From Chionis minor (lineage: Eukaryota; Chordata; Aves; Charadriiformes; Chionididae), in NCBI GenBank assembly GCA_013398295.1, contig VZSF01001437.1:129893-193892 (forward strand): DNA of 64,000 nt. Reading direction: 5' to 3'. Below are positions 37,725 through 50,924 of this stretch, piece after piece (within the stretch, counting starts at the first letter, position 1; each line of letters starts with the position of its first letter). The notes beneath the pieces were generated by a model, which had not been told where the DNA came from, searched no databases, and saw only the letters and a list, made by a program, of their open reading frames with translations. The position numbers and the translations under genes are program-made.

Positions 37725-38110
37725 ATCATGTTGCCCAATCACCCACTTTGACTAGATCCTCCTGGAATTCCTCTCCCATCTCAGTCATTTTGTGTAACTT
37801 AAATAATTCAGTGTTCTCAGAAAATTCACCACCTTGTGCACTGCTTTCTTGTCAAGATTATAACTAAAGTTGTTGAGTTGCAGAGATACTGAGAGCACCT
37901 GCATGTTCAGCTTGGCAATAAAACTACTTACTCTTCCTTAACACTTCTTTTCTTTTTTAAAAACTCTTGCATTGCCCTCTACGATTACAAGCTTCCATTA
38001 ATATTCTCCCACGTGTGACTTTCCCAATAGACTTGGGTAAAACGAAGTAAAGTGTGGCTTAGTAACTTTGTGCCTTCATAGAGCTCTGCCAGGTTTATTG
38101 CAGATAATGT
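37725..38110 (-). mobile_element. Probable ancient CR1/L3-like LINE fragment (antisense)
   Basis: GATCCTCCTGGAATTCCTCT, then TTGTGTAACTTAAATAATTC and GAAAATTCACCACCTTGTGC (about 37755-37840) resemble the antisense strand of the reverse-transcriptase region of old CR1-like LINEs ('GTCCTCCTGGAACTCCTC..ATCTGCAAATTTCACCACCTCACTG'). Beyond about 37860 the resemblance is weak. Family and limits are uncertain. Confidence 0.45.
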
Positions 38111-41100
38111 ATTCTGACAGAAATTTTGCTGCTACTTCTCTCTTTATGTTTAACCATCCGAGTGATTTGTCTTCAATGATCTCTTTTATGTTTAGATGAG
38201 TGTGTATATTTTACAGTTGAGAGTGAGAAAAAGTGTATTGCAAAACAGAGAACAGTTTCCTATATGTACCTTGCAATGGAAATATTAAAAAAAAAAAAAG
38301 CCACAGTGTTGGCGGTGTTCACCACTATTTCTGTAAATGAATGGGGCATATCTATGCATTGCTGACAATCCAATTAGTAGAAAACCCAGATACTCTCATT
38401 TACTGTACTGTCTTTATGTCTTTGCTCTTTTTGAAGAGTATTTGCAGTTTGTCACCTGGCATTTATTTAGTTGTTTCCTTTGTGTCATGATTAATGAGTA
38501 TTAGGAGAGTGCATATTTAGCTTACGTGCTATTAAAGGAAACCGGGCCAAAGCTGTCTGATGACACCCAACATTGTTAGATATGATTTTCTCTCCACATA
38601 TCTGGTTATTTTAGAACCTGTACAGATACTTTACAATCAGAAAGTCAATTTATTTTCCTTCTTCTGTAGTGATTTATATCCATTTTAGGTGGAAGAGCTG
38701 TAGAAACATGGATGGGCTAATTGCCAGTTGCATGAAAGGCATATTAATATAGCTGGTTTTGTCCTGTACTGGCTTTTTGGTGTGACCTGTTCTGCTGTGG
38801 GTTCATTTGCATTGTCTCATGAAGGGCATCAAAGGCATGTTTTGGATCTCTGAAACGAAAAAGAAAGTAATCTTGGCATCCTAAAGATGGAGTTGTCAGA
38901 GCCACAGTTTACCAGTTGTGCTACAGCAGAAAGAAATCTTCAAATCCAAATTTGAGAGAATTCAAGAAGCCACTTTAGGATAAGTTTCTGCATTTTCTTA
39001 GTTCTGTGGATCTCAGGTGCTAGAAATTAATAGCTGGTGAACTGAGCTACCCTGCTACCTAGGGTCTGTGGTGTTCGTGAGTGAATTGTTCAGCCAGAAG
39101 AAAGTATCCTGCCCCTGGCAATTTTTTAAAACATCACAACTCAGAAAGAATAATTTGGAGAAAGCATTACCTCCTAACCCCTGCTTGGTCTTCCTCAAAA
39201 GCCGTAAGAGAACCAATACTTAAAATGGTTCCAACTACTTCTTTGGTAGTTTGCTGGGTTTGTCTTTTTTTCTGTTACATGTGCAAGTGAACACTGTAAT
39301 GTAATGTTTTAATCTGTATTTTAATCGCTGAGGAAATTATCTCTTGAAATTTGTTTACTGGACTATTTTTGAGATTTAGACACAAATGCTTCCATGCTGG
39401 CTTGGAAATATGCCACTTCAGTGCAGTTTGTACTCACAGCGGCTCAAACAGCTACCATTTAAATGTAATGGCAAATAATGTCTTAACAGTGATGAAAAAA
39501 ACAATCACAATCTGAAATATTGTTACCTGCTTTGCTTGTAGGCTATGCATTTTGGACCTGCAAAAGAAAGAGTACCCAGCAAATACATCTGTAATAGCCT
39601 GTCTGTAATAGCAAATAAGGGGACAGTTGTGTTTATTGATCAGTGCCTGTTTTTAATATTTGAATGTGGAAGGCCTCACTTTTTTTTTTTTTTTAAAGAA
39701 AAAGCTATAAAATTGTTTAGGTTGGTACTGGTGTTGCAGCCTTCTCTGTGCAGTGTTTTGTGGGGCAGATTGCAACGGGGTTTTAACATTGCCCTGATGT
39801 CTTAATAGATTAAAAGTAATTTTACATTTCTGACTGGAGCAAGTTCTAATTGACTAACTGATTATGACAAATTATGACATCCTTTGGAATGGTTTATTAG
39901 TCCTGTTAGGATTTGTTTAAATTAAATCTGCAACATTTCTACCTGTTCTCATAACAGGAACTGAAGGCGTCTTAGAAATCACAATAACTGAACAAGCAAA
40001 TTTAAATACTTAACCAAGCCATGATTGTAATGCCAATAAGATCAAGCTGTTGAAAAATGAATGGAAGACACGTGGGGACTTCCATGCTAGAATTTGGCAG
40101 TACTTGAGAAAGTTGGGCAATGCAAATACTGCTTTATGTTAGGATTTCTCATCCTAAGACTGGGGTACAGCTTGGTTTTGAATTGCTCAGCTGTTAATCT
40201 AAGAGGAACTCTAGTGTTGCTTTCCACTCAGCAGCTCTCAGCAGAGCATCTCTCAGCTTCCAAGCAACTATTATGGTAAAAAAGTTTCCCAGTAACTCCC
40301 TCAGTATGCCGGCAAGTAGAAACGATAGAAGCATGATGTTGTCCAATGAGTTTGTTCTACAGCGAATGCTGGGGAACAACAATGTCTGGGTCTGCTTGTA
40401 TATTAGGGTCTGAAAGCTGATGGGCTTCAGATCTTTTTGATTTCTGTGCTCCTGATCCTTCATTGTTGTCTTTGGCACATGTTTCATTAGTACCTTGGCT
40501 CTTCTGGAGCATCTGATCATTTATTTGGATTAATTCTTGTATTGTCCTTCCTCCCACCACGTTCACACTTGTCTGTCCTCAGCCTTACTCTGTTCTATTG
40601 ATTTTTTAGTCACTGCGATTCTGTGGTCTGTAGACTTTCACTTGGGAGCTGCAATCAGAACAGCTTTTTAAAAACCAAGTGATGCTTGTTTTATTCATAG
40701 GAGTAGAGAAGTTGCAGGGAAAAGTGTTAAAATAACGGAAGGCCTGTCAGCCTTACCAGACAAATCCGGCTTAAGACAGGTTTTCCCACCAGCTGACCCA
40801 CTGCAGACTCGCTAACTGTTGCATCCCAAAAAAGAGGACCCTGTCTTTTGGAAGCCGGGCAGGTGTGAGCACCTTTTGCAGCCAGAGGATGGGACCAGGC
40901 ACATTTGTTCAGTGCTGTGGAAGGTGAAGGTGGAGCAACGCGACTCCCTGGCACAGAGCTCTGCCTGCAGCTCCAGCTCTCAGCACATCACACTAACCAG
41001 ACGAGTGGAGGTACCTGTGTCACATATGTATGTTCAAAAGAAAGAAACAAACAGAGATCCCTGAGGACTCCGTGCTCAGGAGCTGTAAATCTTAGAAATC

Positions 41101-43974
41101 TCATTTTGAATGTCAGCAGGCTCATGTTGTAGCTTTAATAATCTACAGGTAAGAATTACTTCAATTTCCTTAACATCTTGTGAGGCAAGCAACTAATTAC
41201 CATCCTGTCTTTACTTTTTAAAAATCTATTGATGAAGAGAGGTAAGGAAATCCTGCAAGGTATTTTCCACTGATTTTTCTTTCTTTATCTGAACATTCCC
41301 TTTGCCCATCCATGCCACCTTTGTGCATTCACTTGCAGGAGTTGTTCTACCATAATACTTTTAATTATTCTTGGTATTGTAGAACTCTATCTGATTATTC
41401 TGTGTCTTCCATGCTCTCAGTTATAAATCAACATTACTGTTATGAGAATCACCTGGTACTCTGTGTGTTCAACTGCAACATTAATATGAAAGAATAATCA
41501 GACTCTCCTCAAAAGCAGTTGTAGATAAATTCTCAATAAAGCAAGATATGGCAAAAAGAATTCTTTCCTTCCTGACATTAACTGTCAAAAAAAAACCTAA
41601 AAGAGGTTTAATTTCCTTGTAGTGGTCATAGTGGGAAACAGTCAAAAACTGTGTAATCTTAGATTGAACAATTTGTATGTCCTGGTTTATTTAGGCTGTA
41701 TTACACCTGCTGTTAGAACTGGAGTAACTTTTATATTAAAAATCAGAGGAAAAAGATGCTGTGGGTTGTACACACAATGGTCTAGCTAGAGTATTTAGAT
41801 CTGGATACATCTGTCTTCATAAAGATGGAGCAGCTCGAAGTCCCAGAAGCTCCAATGCCTGGAACGTTATTTTTAAAGATCAGAAGCTGAAGAATTCTCA
41901 TATCTGCCAAGCAATCAAAGATTGTTTTTTGCAAAATGTTCAATAGCTGAAGATGGGTAAAAAAAATACAGAGAAACAAAATTTAAGTCCAAGCCGGACC
42001 CTTTTCTCCCACCTCCTCCAGGCATAGTTTGCATTCATTAAAGAACTCTGCATGTTGTATTTCACTTGATTAATGACTAATGCATTGTTTTTGAAAGGCT
42101 GCCATGTCCACTGCAATTATTTTCATTTATATTCTTTTTCTGAAAGGATTAATTTCAAAAAAATTGTTATAATTCTTTTGGGCTTCCTGTAGCTATTGTA
42201 GGAAACCACAGGAGTGCTATAACCATTAGCTTAATTTCAGAGCTGAAAAAGTTAAGCAGCTCATAGTTATGCAGAAACTATGCTGATAGTTTGCTTTTAA
42301 AGTGTACTTAGTCTACATATAGGTCAAAATATTAAGTGGAACTTAATAAAATTTTGACAGATAATGCTCATCCATCTTTCCAAAGATCCCTTGTTACTGT
42401 TCAGTGTATGTAATTAGGGAAGTCCAAAGACAAGTCCATGGTGATGAGGCAGGTCTGAGCTCAAGGCAGGAACACATGTCAGTGAGTCAGGGTCAGGATC
42501 AGGTTTGGAAACCATAACCAGGATGATCACCATAACCATAACCAGCTCAGTGATCACCAAGCAAGCCCGTATTGATGAGGCAGGTGTGGGTCAAGCTGTG
42601 TTAGCCTGTTGGCCAGGGTCCTGGTCTGAACCAGCTGGGTCCATGACCAGGGGTGGGCATGGCTGTGATGCCACTGTGATGAAGGGGATATAGGTGAACC
42701 GGGGGCAGGAGCCTCAGACTGAAGACAGCTCCCAAGAGGAGGAAAGCAGCCCTTGGGCAGGCTTCCTCCAGTCCTCACCAGCTGTAAATCCAGGGGAACA
42801 GACAGAAAAAAATTAGGACTGGGAAGGTGAATTTCCAGTATATCAGAGGATTAAACTAAATGTTTGTAGTTGGATGATGTGAAAATAAAATTGAAGGACA
42901 TGAGACAATGATCATTGTCAACAAGTATGAGAAAAAAGAACAAAGTATTGTGTCAGGACAGCACAAAGACACGTAACTTCTCTAAGGGATGTAAGCAACA
43001 TTACAGAAAGAAAAAGAAAGGTGGCAGTCAGTGGAGATAAAATATCCAAGAGTGACAGCCACATAGTTGTTTATGAAGGAGATGGTGAAAGTCTGTGGCT
43101 TAGAACATTTTTAAAATGGCCTCACTGAAGCATTCTACGTCCTCTTCTAAGGAGGAGTCTGTGACTGACTGTAGCCTCTCACCATTTGCTCCTGTGTCAG
43201 AGCTCTGGACAATGACTTCTGATTTCCTGTCAGACAACTCAAAACTTTTCTTTTAGCATTGAAGCACTGAGAGAAGGATCCTTGTGGAGTATTGCTGGGG
43301 CTTGAAAAACATTTCCGCTGTGTACAGCCTCCCCTTAGTTTCCAGAGTCAGTTGCTAATGGAAGCTAACTGAGAGCAAGAATCATTCTTATGTCTGCTAT
43401 TTGAGAACATCTGCGAATAGATATTTTTATCTCTACTTCTCCCAGTTACATTAAATTTAGTAACATCATTTCTTCTATTTTGTTATATGTACAGCCATAA
43501 ATTCCAAAGATAAGACAGTGATAATAGGAAGTCTTACTTAGTTAAATGATCCTACAAGTATGTGGATGCGTGCTCTTTGTAAGTTTCAGACACGCATAAA
43601 GAGGTCCTGCAAGTAAGTCCAACTTGAAACTTGTGTTGAAGGGTCGCTAAGTGAAGCTAATTAACACCAATGATGATGATGATGATGAAGTCTCAAAGGC
43701 AAGTATTAGTGCACGGTTAAGCAGTACCATAGTCCTATATAACTCTGTCTTAATAAAAGATGTAATCTGGTCGCAATGTGCTGGTAGGACAAATACTATC
43801 TTTTCAGTTCAACCCTTCCATTTTTTCCATTATTCATTGTCAACATCAGTATCAGCTAATATTAAACTTGCCCTTATCAAATGGATATCATCACCTTTCT
43901 CCTGCTGGTACAGAAGGACTCTTTATTGTCTGATGACACTTCTTGTCATAAGGCAGAAGCACTGAGGTGCACTG
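38111..43974 (+). other. MTUS2: MTUS2 long intron, fifth segment
   Basis: About 5.9 kb without a supported gene. Homopolymers lie at 38287-38299 (A13) and 39680-39694 (T15). Two overlapping minus-strand open frames at 40194-40566 encode hydrophilic then hydrophobic sequence, but neither has a recognised domain or start context. At 42440-42600, TGATGAGGCAGGT occurs twice (42442, 42573), with repeated CCATAACC and TGATCACC words between. A (TGA)6 microsatellite lies at 43671-43688. Confidence 0.5.
43671..43688. repeat. (TGA)6 microsatellite
   Basis: Six perfect TGA triplets, flanked by CACCAA and AGTCTC. In one plus-strand frame it reads as a short poly-Asp run, which is a by-product and not evidence for coding. 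Confidence 0.9.
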
Positions 43975-44110
43975 GGTAGGAAATACGCTGGGAATCAAGG
44001 CACCTAGTGGCTCATTTTGTAAGGGGATAAAAATAAACTTTCTGTGCTCCCATTTCTCATGTATGAAGTGAAATTAGTAGCGTACCTTTGCTTTATCGAG
44101 AATGCTTTCC
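43975..44110 (+). mobile_element. MIR/CORE-SINE-like fragment
   Basis: CTGTGCTCCCATTTCTCATG followed by TATGAAGTGAAATTAGTAGC and GTACCTTTGC (44041-44091) fits the MIR core ('CTGTGCCTCAGTTTCCTCATCTGTAAAATGGGGATAATA'), with the usual level of decay. Boundaries are approximate. Confidence 0.4.
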
Positions 44111-47100
44111 ATGAGAAGACATGAGTGTTTTGATGAGAAGGTCTTGAGCTGTGACTGCAGAGCAAGAAGAAGAAGGATTCTTCATTTGTTCTCACAGTAT
44201 TAGCCAGGGAGGCTGTTCTCACTGCTTACACGAGCTTCTGACTGTAAATAATTGCAATGCTCCTTTGGGGATAAAAATCTCTCACATCCAACTGATCTTT
44301 CTGCTGTGGTGGAGACAAACAGTATCCTAAATACTGGGTTTTCCAGCTCCAGCTTCCGTGTAAAGCAAAAAGCCAAGCATTGGAGCTATGTAGTTCAAAG
44401 TCAGATCAAAGAAATAAAACTGCACTGACTGCATTGCTGATTATGTCTTGCTAGTGAAAAATGAAGTTCAGGTGTCTGTGATGACCATTTTATATCTGTT
44501 GATATACAGTTGAAGCTGTTGATCCAGGATATTTTTATTGACGCGACTGTAAACTCCAGTGGCAATTTGAAGAGATTGTTTTGAGAGGTTCTTCTCTTCC
44601 CTTTCAGAGACACTACTGGAGGTAACGTTAGGCAACTATGCACTCATACTTGCAGAGCTTCTCTATTAACTACTTTAGGCATCTGTCTTGTCACATGCCT
44701 CTACTGTGTATTTTGCCTCTGCACCTGTTATTTTCTGTGCAAGTGAATAAGCTAAGTAGCAGGTATTCCTAATAAAATCAGAATTAGGAAAAATTCCATC
44801 TCCCTCCTAGCTGAGACTCTAAGGCTAGTGTGTTCGTGAGGTATAGTCAGATAGAAAAATTTTAACCCTGAAAGCTTTAAATGTTTATTCAGCCTTAATC
44901 ATCCTCCGTGTCCTTGATGATTTAACTGAGAATGTCATTGACAGATACATCATTCCGACTTTGTCCTAGCAGTTCTTTAAAACTGCTCTGTAAGTGAGAA
45001 AGACAAGCAGGCTGGGTGATACATCATGGTATATGTAATGCATTTCTTTCCCTTTTCATGGGAGAATTTACAATTCAGAGTGACACTCCATGAGTTTTTT
45101 CAGTGGAGAAAGAAAATGCAGATGATATACTACAGTGAATGAAGGGATGATGCAGCATTTGAACATGTTTAAGCAACAATTATTTCATCTTAAAAGAAAA
45201 CCCTTTTATAGACTCAAGAACACCATGTAGACTGTGGCTTACAACTAGCTCTTAAATGTATGTGGCTCATGAGCTGTTCAGGTGCGAGTCTTGTGTCCGA
45301 GACCCTCGCGTTTGGTTGCTGGGCAATCAGCATCTCTGGCTGTAGATTTAGTGAGCTGTGGGGGTCTGGGAGTTTGGCACAATTGTAAGTAAAATGGAGG
45401 CAGGGGACTGACTCCCATCAAGTAGTGTGAATGGCAGTGTACTACTGGGGACTAACTCCCTCTGTAGCCTGTATTGGAGGCCTGTATTGGAGACAACTCA
45501 CTGGAATAGCCAAAAAATAGAGTTAGTAAATTGAGCTAATCGTTACAGACAATCAGGGACCCAGGGCTTGAGTTTGGTCCTTGATACTCTTTTATATTAC
45601 TGTATAATGGCACTGCCTAGAATCCAGGTGTAGCCCCTGGGCCAATTCTATCCCGTAGTGAGGTGAAAGGATCTTTAGGAAAACAATTCCACCTCCTGTA
45701 TTTGGACTACTCCTGGAGCTCTCCCTCTTCTTGCTTCTTTGAAGTATGAGATCTCATCCACCCAGAGTTTTTGGAATGTCCCTCACACAGTCAGGAGGGT
45801 GATTCAGTTCAGATTTATACAGAATGGCCTCCCTACATAACAGCTCAGGGCAGCTTCCCCACCATCCTTAGGGAAGTTCTGTCTCCAGACACTGCTCTCC
45901 CAATTCCTGGTGTGAGGCAGCAACATTCAGAGGATCACAGCGAAAGTAAACCCTTTCTATGTCAGGATGCAGTCATCAGAAAATTTCTCCTCTAAGCAGT
46001 TAAAATAGATGGTACAGACCGCAAGCTGGGGGTAGTCCAAAAAGCTGTTCAGCTGACCATATGTAGGTGTCTCTGAGACTGAGATGGATAGCCCACTGTA
46101 TGTCTCCATCTGTGTTGTCTAGGTTGTCCCTGATATACTGGGAGCATCCCCAGCTCACGCAGAGGCACCTGCATTGCTATACCTATGTATAGGTGTCTCG
46201 TCTGGAGCTGAATTCCACCCTTCTCTACCTTGCGGAGTAAATCTTCGATATCACGCCATGTCTCTTTCTGGGTTCACTTCCAATTGATGGTCAAGGACAC
46301 TGGGATTTTCCTAAAGAAGGTCATACTACTTGATTGTGATTTCAGCTATACTAGGATCAGATGTGTGGAGGCCATGCAGATTGATATGCTCGAGCTAGCT
46401 GGATAATAATCACCTCGGCACGGCTGTTAGATTTAATCTCTCTTGGACTTGCAGATCAGCCGCATCTCCCAGCTGCAGCACAGACATATATCCATCCACA
46501 AGAGCCTGGAGGTAGAATGCGGGAGCTTAACTGGAGTATTATTGAAATGAGCTCTCTTCCATCAAGACACTTTCATGCTTAGTGTTACAGCTTTTGTTCC
46601 CAGGCGCTGGTCTCTTGGCTCCTCTTGGAGCTGGCAGACACTGCCCCTGTCACTGCTCTTGCTGTCATTGTAATGCTTTTTAATTTTGAGGGAAATCTAG
46701 GCACACACATCTTTCTATTCTTTGTTTTGTTCCCCAGTAGTCATTTCATTGTCTCCATTTTTGGAAGATGAGCTTCACTGAGGCCAGATGTTTTCTTGTA
46801 TCCTTTTAATCACATGAGAGTTATACACCATTTACTTTGCATAACATGTTTTGGTTTTCCCATAAAGCATGTTGAGGTGCATGCTTCTCTTGCATTTTAT
46901 TTACCTCTGGGATGACTGGAAACCAATTTACTGACAACAAAAGGAGAAGGGACCAGTTGTAGTCTGCATATTTTCTGTCCTTGAGAAGTCCTTCACACGC
47001 TTTAAGCAGTAGTGTTCAAAAAAATCAGTGAGCTATCAAAAATAGAGCAGCAAGTAGTGCACTCCATTTATTTTTGTCTCACAACTCTCAATGTTGGATT

Positions 47101-48994
47101 AAGAAACATTAAATATTTTAAACTGAAGAGGAAAAGGATGAATTCTGGGCTTGATGCTAAATCCTGACTGTACCAGCAAAAGATAAATCAAACTTGTATA
47201 CTATTTGGTGATGCATAAATAATCAGTAGTGTTTAAAAATGCATAATTTGACATTGTTTTGGACTCCCTTGATATTAAATTAGCTCAGCCTTGAGGAAAT
47301 AATTTAATACCTGCTTCAAGCAGGGAATCCAAAATACTCTGAAGTTTCCAGAGCATGATCCAAGTCACTCACAAACCTATTCCTGTTCTGTCTCCCTCTT
47401 TCAGATCAGTAAAATGTTACTATTGGAGAGAGTTCTCTGTGGCTTTTTTAAAGTAAATTAACTATTCAACGTTTTGTGAAACTAAGTTTGCATCTTAAAA
47501 GCTATTATTTAAAAAATAAAATGTCTTGGTCGCTACACAATATCTTTGTGGACCTCAAAAAGGTCCATTATAGTTGCTTGTTGTTGATGGTTATCGTTGT
47601 CTTGTGTTTTTCTCAGCCCATACTCTGGTTATTAGTTATCACAGCGCAAAATGGTTATGCCTTTGTGCTGTTCTTCTGGCACACATTGCAGTCACTGTAC
47701 AGCATTGTCAGGGTTGGAGTCTGCCTACATCTTTCACGTGGAAAGAAGTAAAATTTAAATAGATGGTATTAATGAGCATCTCTAAAGTATGCAGGCTTCA
47801 TTCATTTAATTGCTCATATGGACTAACTGCAGTTGTTATCCTCACTGCTTAAATGAAAACAGTTATTTCTGCTGAAAAATACTGTCAGCTCCAACACAGC
47901 AAAATACTGACAATAACAATAAGCACAGCAGTAACTTGTAGCCAATGTGTAATCTGTGCTTGATGTGTGTGTAATTGATAAAAATTGCTTTCAGTTGGTA
48001 ACAATAAAAGAATACACCATGCTCCATATATCTGTCATGATGGCTTTGTACTGGCTTTTGATGATCTTTGGAAGCATTGCAATAAGACAGAAGGTCAGCA
48101 CACTTCATTCCTTTTAAATGAGTTTCCATATGGTCTTTAGTGTGTAATATAAGAGGTGAAGGCACTCCAGGCTTTCTGAGGAAGCATCATTTAGGTTAAG
48201 CTAATGCTAGCATGTAAGGACAATTGTGATCCTTTAGTCTGGCTCCTTGTATAAAGAAGGCTATCAGCCGGTACTCAAATGGCTCTTGCTTGAATAAATC
48301 TTCTCCGTCAGTAAAAAAAACCAACCATGAATTAAAGATGAAAGAGCCAGGATGAGTGAGCGTGCGTCTGGTGGCAGAGTGCTCTGTCTTACTGGCAAGA
48401 AGAAAAAGAGGGGAATCGAGGGATCAGGGCTTTTTACAGGGGTGGGCAGAGAAACATCCCTGAGGGAGTCATTTAGGCACAGCAAGTGAGGGGTAGGAGT
48501 TATATTCCCATCTCCTGTTCAAGGCCCCGTTTCTCAAGCAAACAGCAGCTCCGATCTCCCGATCTCCCTTCCTGCACATGTCTTTGTGATGGGAGCAGGA
48601 TGAGGCGTAGCCGTCTGCTCGGGGCACTGCGCTGATTGCTTTTTTTGACATCTGGGAAAAGTTATTCCCCTTGCTACTACATTGACTAAGACAGGGTGAT
48701 ATTTTTCCATGTGTTTCATGGGACAGGAGCGCAGTTGGATGTGCAGGAGAGTCAAGTTCTGGTTCCTGGCACTTCCTTCCAAAGGGGTCAGTTGGGTCTT
48801 TGGGAAGGCAATAGGGTCTATGGGTGCAGGAGATGTCAGCTCCCTGAACCGCAGTAAATTGCCGAGGAAAGTGGTGCTTTACCTGTAGAAAGTGGGATTA
48901 CTATAGGAATTGTATTATGAGTGAGGAACTGGCCAGAGGAAAGACAAGATCAGGTGCTACCGAAAAGGCAAGTATAAGGCTAAGGTGAAGATAT
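44111..48994 (+). other. MTUS2: MTUS2 long intron, sixth segment
   Basis: About 4.9 kb with no supported gene. A 13-bp direct duplication GCCTGTATTGGAG lies at 45467-45492. At about 46060 and 46185 the words TATGTAGGTGTCTC and TATGTATAGGTGTCTC recur, perhaps from a degraded unclassified repeat. An AT-rich stretch at about 47100-47300 has ATGCATAAATAATC-type homeodomain-like words. No domain-bearing frame was seen. Confidence 0.5.
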
Positions 48995-49612
48995 TAATAG
49001 AGTCCCTCCAAAACTGATTTGGGGGCTAATCTTATTTAGTATTTTAATTTCTGACCTTGGTAGGAGTGTGCTAATGAAATTTGCTGACAAACTCAAGTGT
49101 GAAAGCTGCATCAATAAAGAAGAGATTTAGTTATCATTTAAAGAGAGTCAGATGACCTTGAAGTCTCTAGTAATAGAAGTCGGGTGAAATTCAGTTGTAC
49201 AAAACTACAAGTTCCTGCACTCAGAAACTCATAAGAGGAATCTTTACTACGAGCTAAGAGGTCCTCAGCTGAAAAAACGGGAAGATATGGCTGTATTGGA
49301 TACCCTGTGACTATTAATATAATCAAAGGTACGTGGCCCTGAAAATACCAGAAACAATCCTAGGAAGTACTCAAAGAAACTGTTTCAGTAGAGGGATATG
49401 AACTCCATCTTGTAAGACTTTGTTGAGACCTCTTCTGGAATCGCTTCTTAATCAAAAGAGATTAACCCCAGTCAGAACACAGGCAGAAAGTGCTGCCAGT
49501 GTTGTTATGGGAGGAAACAGCCCATTACAGCAAATGAAATGAAATTCCTTTGTTTCATAGAGCTTGGCAAAGTGAAATCCCAGAGGAGATGTAGCCTCTA
49601 AATACATGCAGG
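48995..49612 (+). mobile_element. Ancient CR1 LINE fragment, reverse-transcriptase region (sense)
   Basis: The order of words follows the RT and post-RT part of CR1 ORF2: CTAATCTTATTTAGTATTTT, GAAATTTGCTGAC (the F-A-D-D catalytic region, now frameshifted and lacking one Asp), GATGACCTTGAAGTCTCTAG, TAATAGAAGTCGGGTGAAAT, CCTGCACTCAGAAACTCATA, TTTGTTGAGACCTCTTCTGG and AGAGGAGATGTAGCCTCTAA. Stops and indels abound, so it is a dead fossil. A separate 3'-end fragment in the same orientation lies at 50925-51265. Confidence 0.75.
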
Positions 49613-50924
49613 TGGCCATTTAGTGATCAGTGATGGTTTATTCATTATAATGCATTTATTTTGGTTCACCATCATTTGTTTAAGGACTGTTTGTAAATAG
49701 TGCAAGCGAACATTGCAGTTGCAGCTGAGCATGTGAGCTGGTGGTGGGAGAGGAGTGACAGCCAGTCCTCTCTGGGCTTGCTTTTCTTTCCCCTGGCTTC
49801 CAGCATGAATGTGTGCTTCACCCCAAAGATGCAGAAAAAAGGCTGATGTAGTGATCAGGGGGGTGAAAAGCCTGATATGTAAGATGGGACTTAAAGATGC
49901 GGCGTGTTGAGCATTGCAAAGTGCTGTGTGTAAATATTGGGGTGTGGGGATACAAGTGAGGAAAAACAACAATTTAAACAAAAGGACAGTGCTGGCATGA
50001 AAACATCTGGTACATATAGCTATGAAGACATTTAGACCTGACATTTCACTAAATTTAGAAATCAGGTTATTAATATAGGAGAGAGGTTCAGGAGGAGCTT
50101 TTATGTAGAAGAAGGAGCTAAAAAAGCCCCACAACTTTTTAAGATGGGGGTTGTTCAGACTGTGACTGGGATTATGTGATACACTGGCTCGCCACATCAG
50201 GACAGTGAATTTCAATACACACATTCTCCAGTCAGTCCCTGAGTTATGCTGTATGTTCCTACTAAGGTACAAGATGCATAGTCAGGCCAGAATATTTTTA
50301 AGCATCATAGGAACAACTCAGCAGCAGTGAGTGAACAGAGATTCTCCTGCTTTGATTTTTACACGTATATAATAGCCAAGATTATTTCATCAGTGCTTTC
50401 ATTCATCTCAGCTTGCTCAAGTATAATGGAAGCTGCCTACACTTACACAAATTTCTTTTCAGAATTACAAATGTGTCATCATAATTTCAGCTGTATTCCC
50501 TATCTTTTTTTTCACTGAGTAGAAATAGTAGCACATTCATAACAATTTTTCGAGATGCCGCTGCATATGTCCAATTTGTGTGTTAAGATGGCAGAAAACT
50601 ACTACTGTTTTTTCCTGTAAAATCCAAAAATAATTGTAGTTTCACATTTTTAAAGGAAAAAAACTGAATTATTCTTGGCAGCAGTTTTCAGCCTTTTCCT
50701 TTTAGGCTTTTGACTTTTGTATTCCTTGTGTTTTTTCTTCATCACTGTTATTTTCACTGAAAGAGAAGGTAAAAGCAAAAAAGAAGATAGGCAGAAGGAG
50801 GAAAAAACCAAAAAGGCTGGTGCAATAGCTGGATTAACAAAAGTTGTGTTGTGCAGAAAAATGGGGAGGAGAAAGGCAGAAAAAAACCCATGAAGTATTG
50901 CTGTGAGTTTGACAAGAACTGGGT
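49613..50924 (+). other. Segment between two sense CR1 fossils
   Basis: About 1.3 kb separating two same-strand CR1 fragments. On the minus strand it carries the longest open frame seen in the window, 49598-50272, 224 codons. Its product is Ser/His/Leu-rich with a hydrophobic middle, has no motif I recognise and no convincing splice or promoter context. The plus strand at 50640-50900 is A- and G-rich. Origin unknown. Confidence 0.4.
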
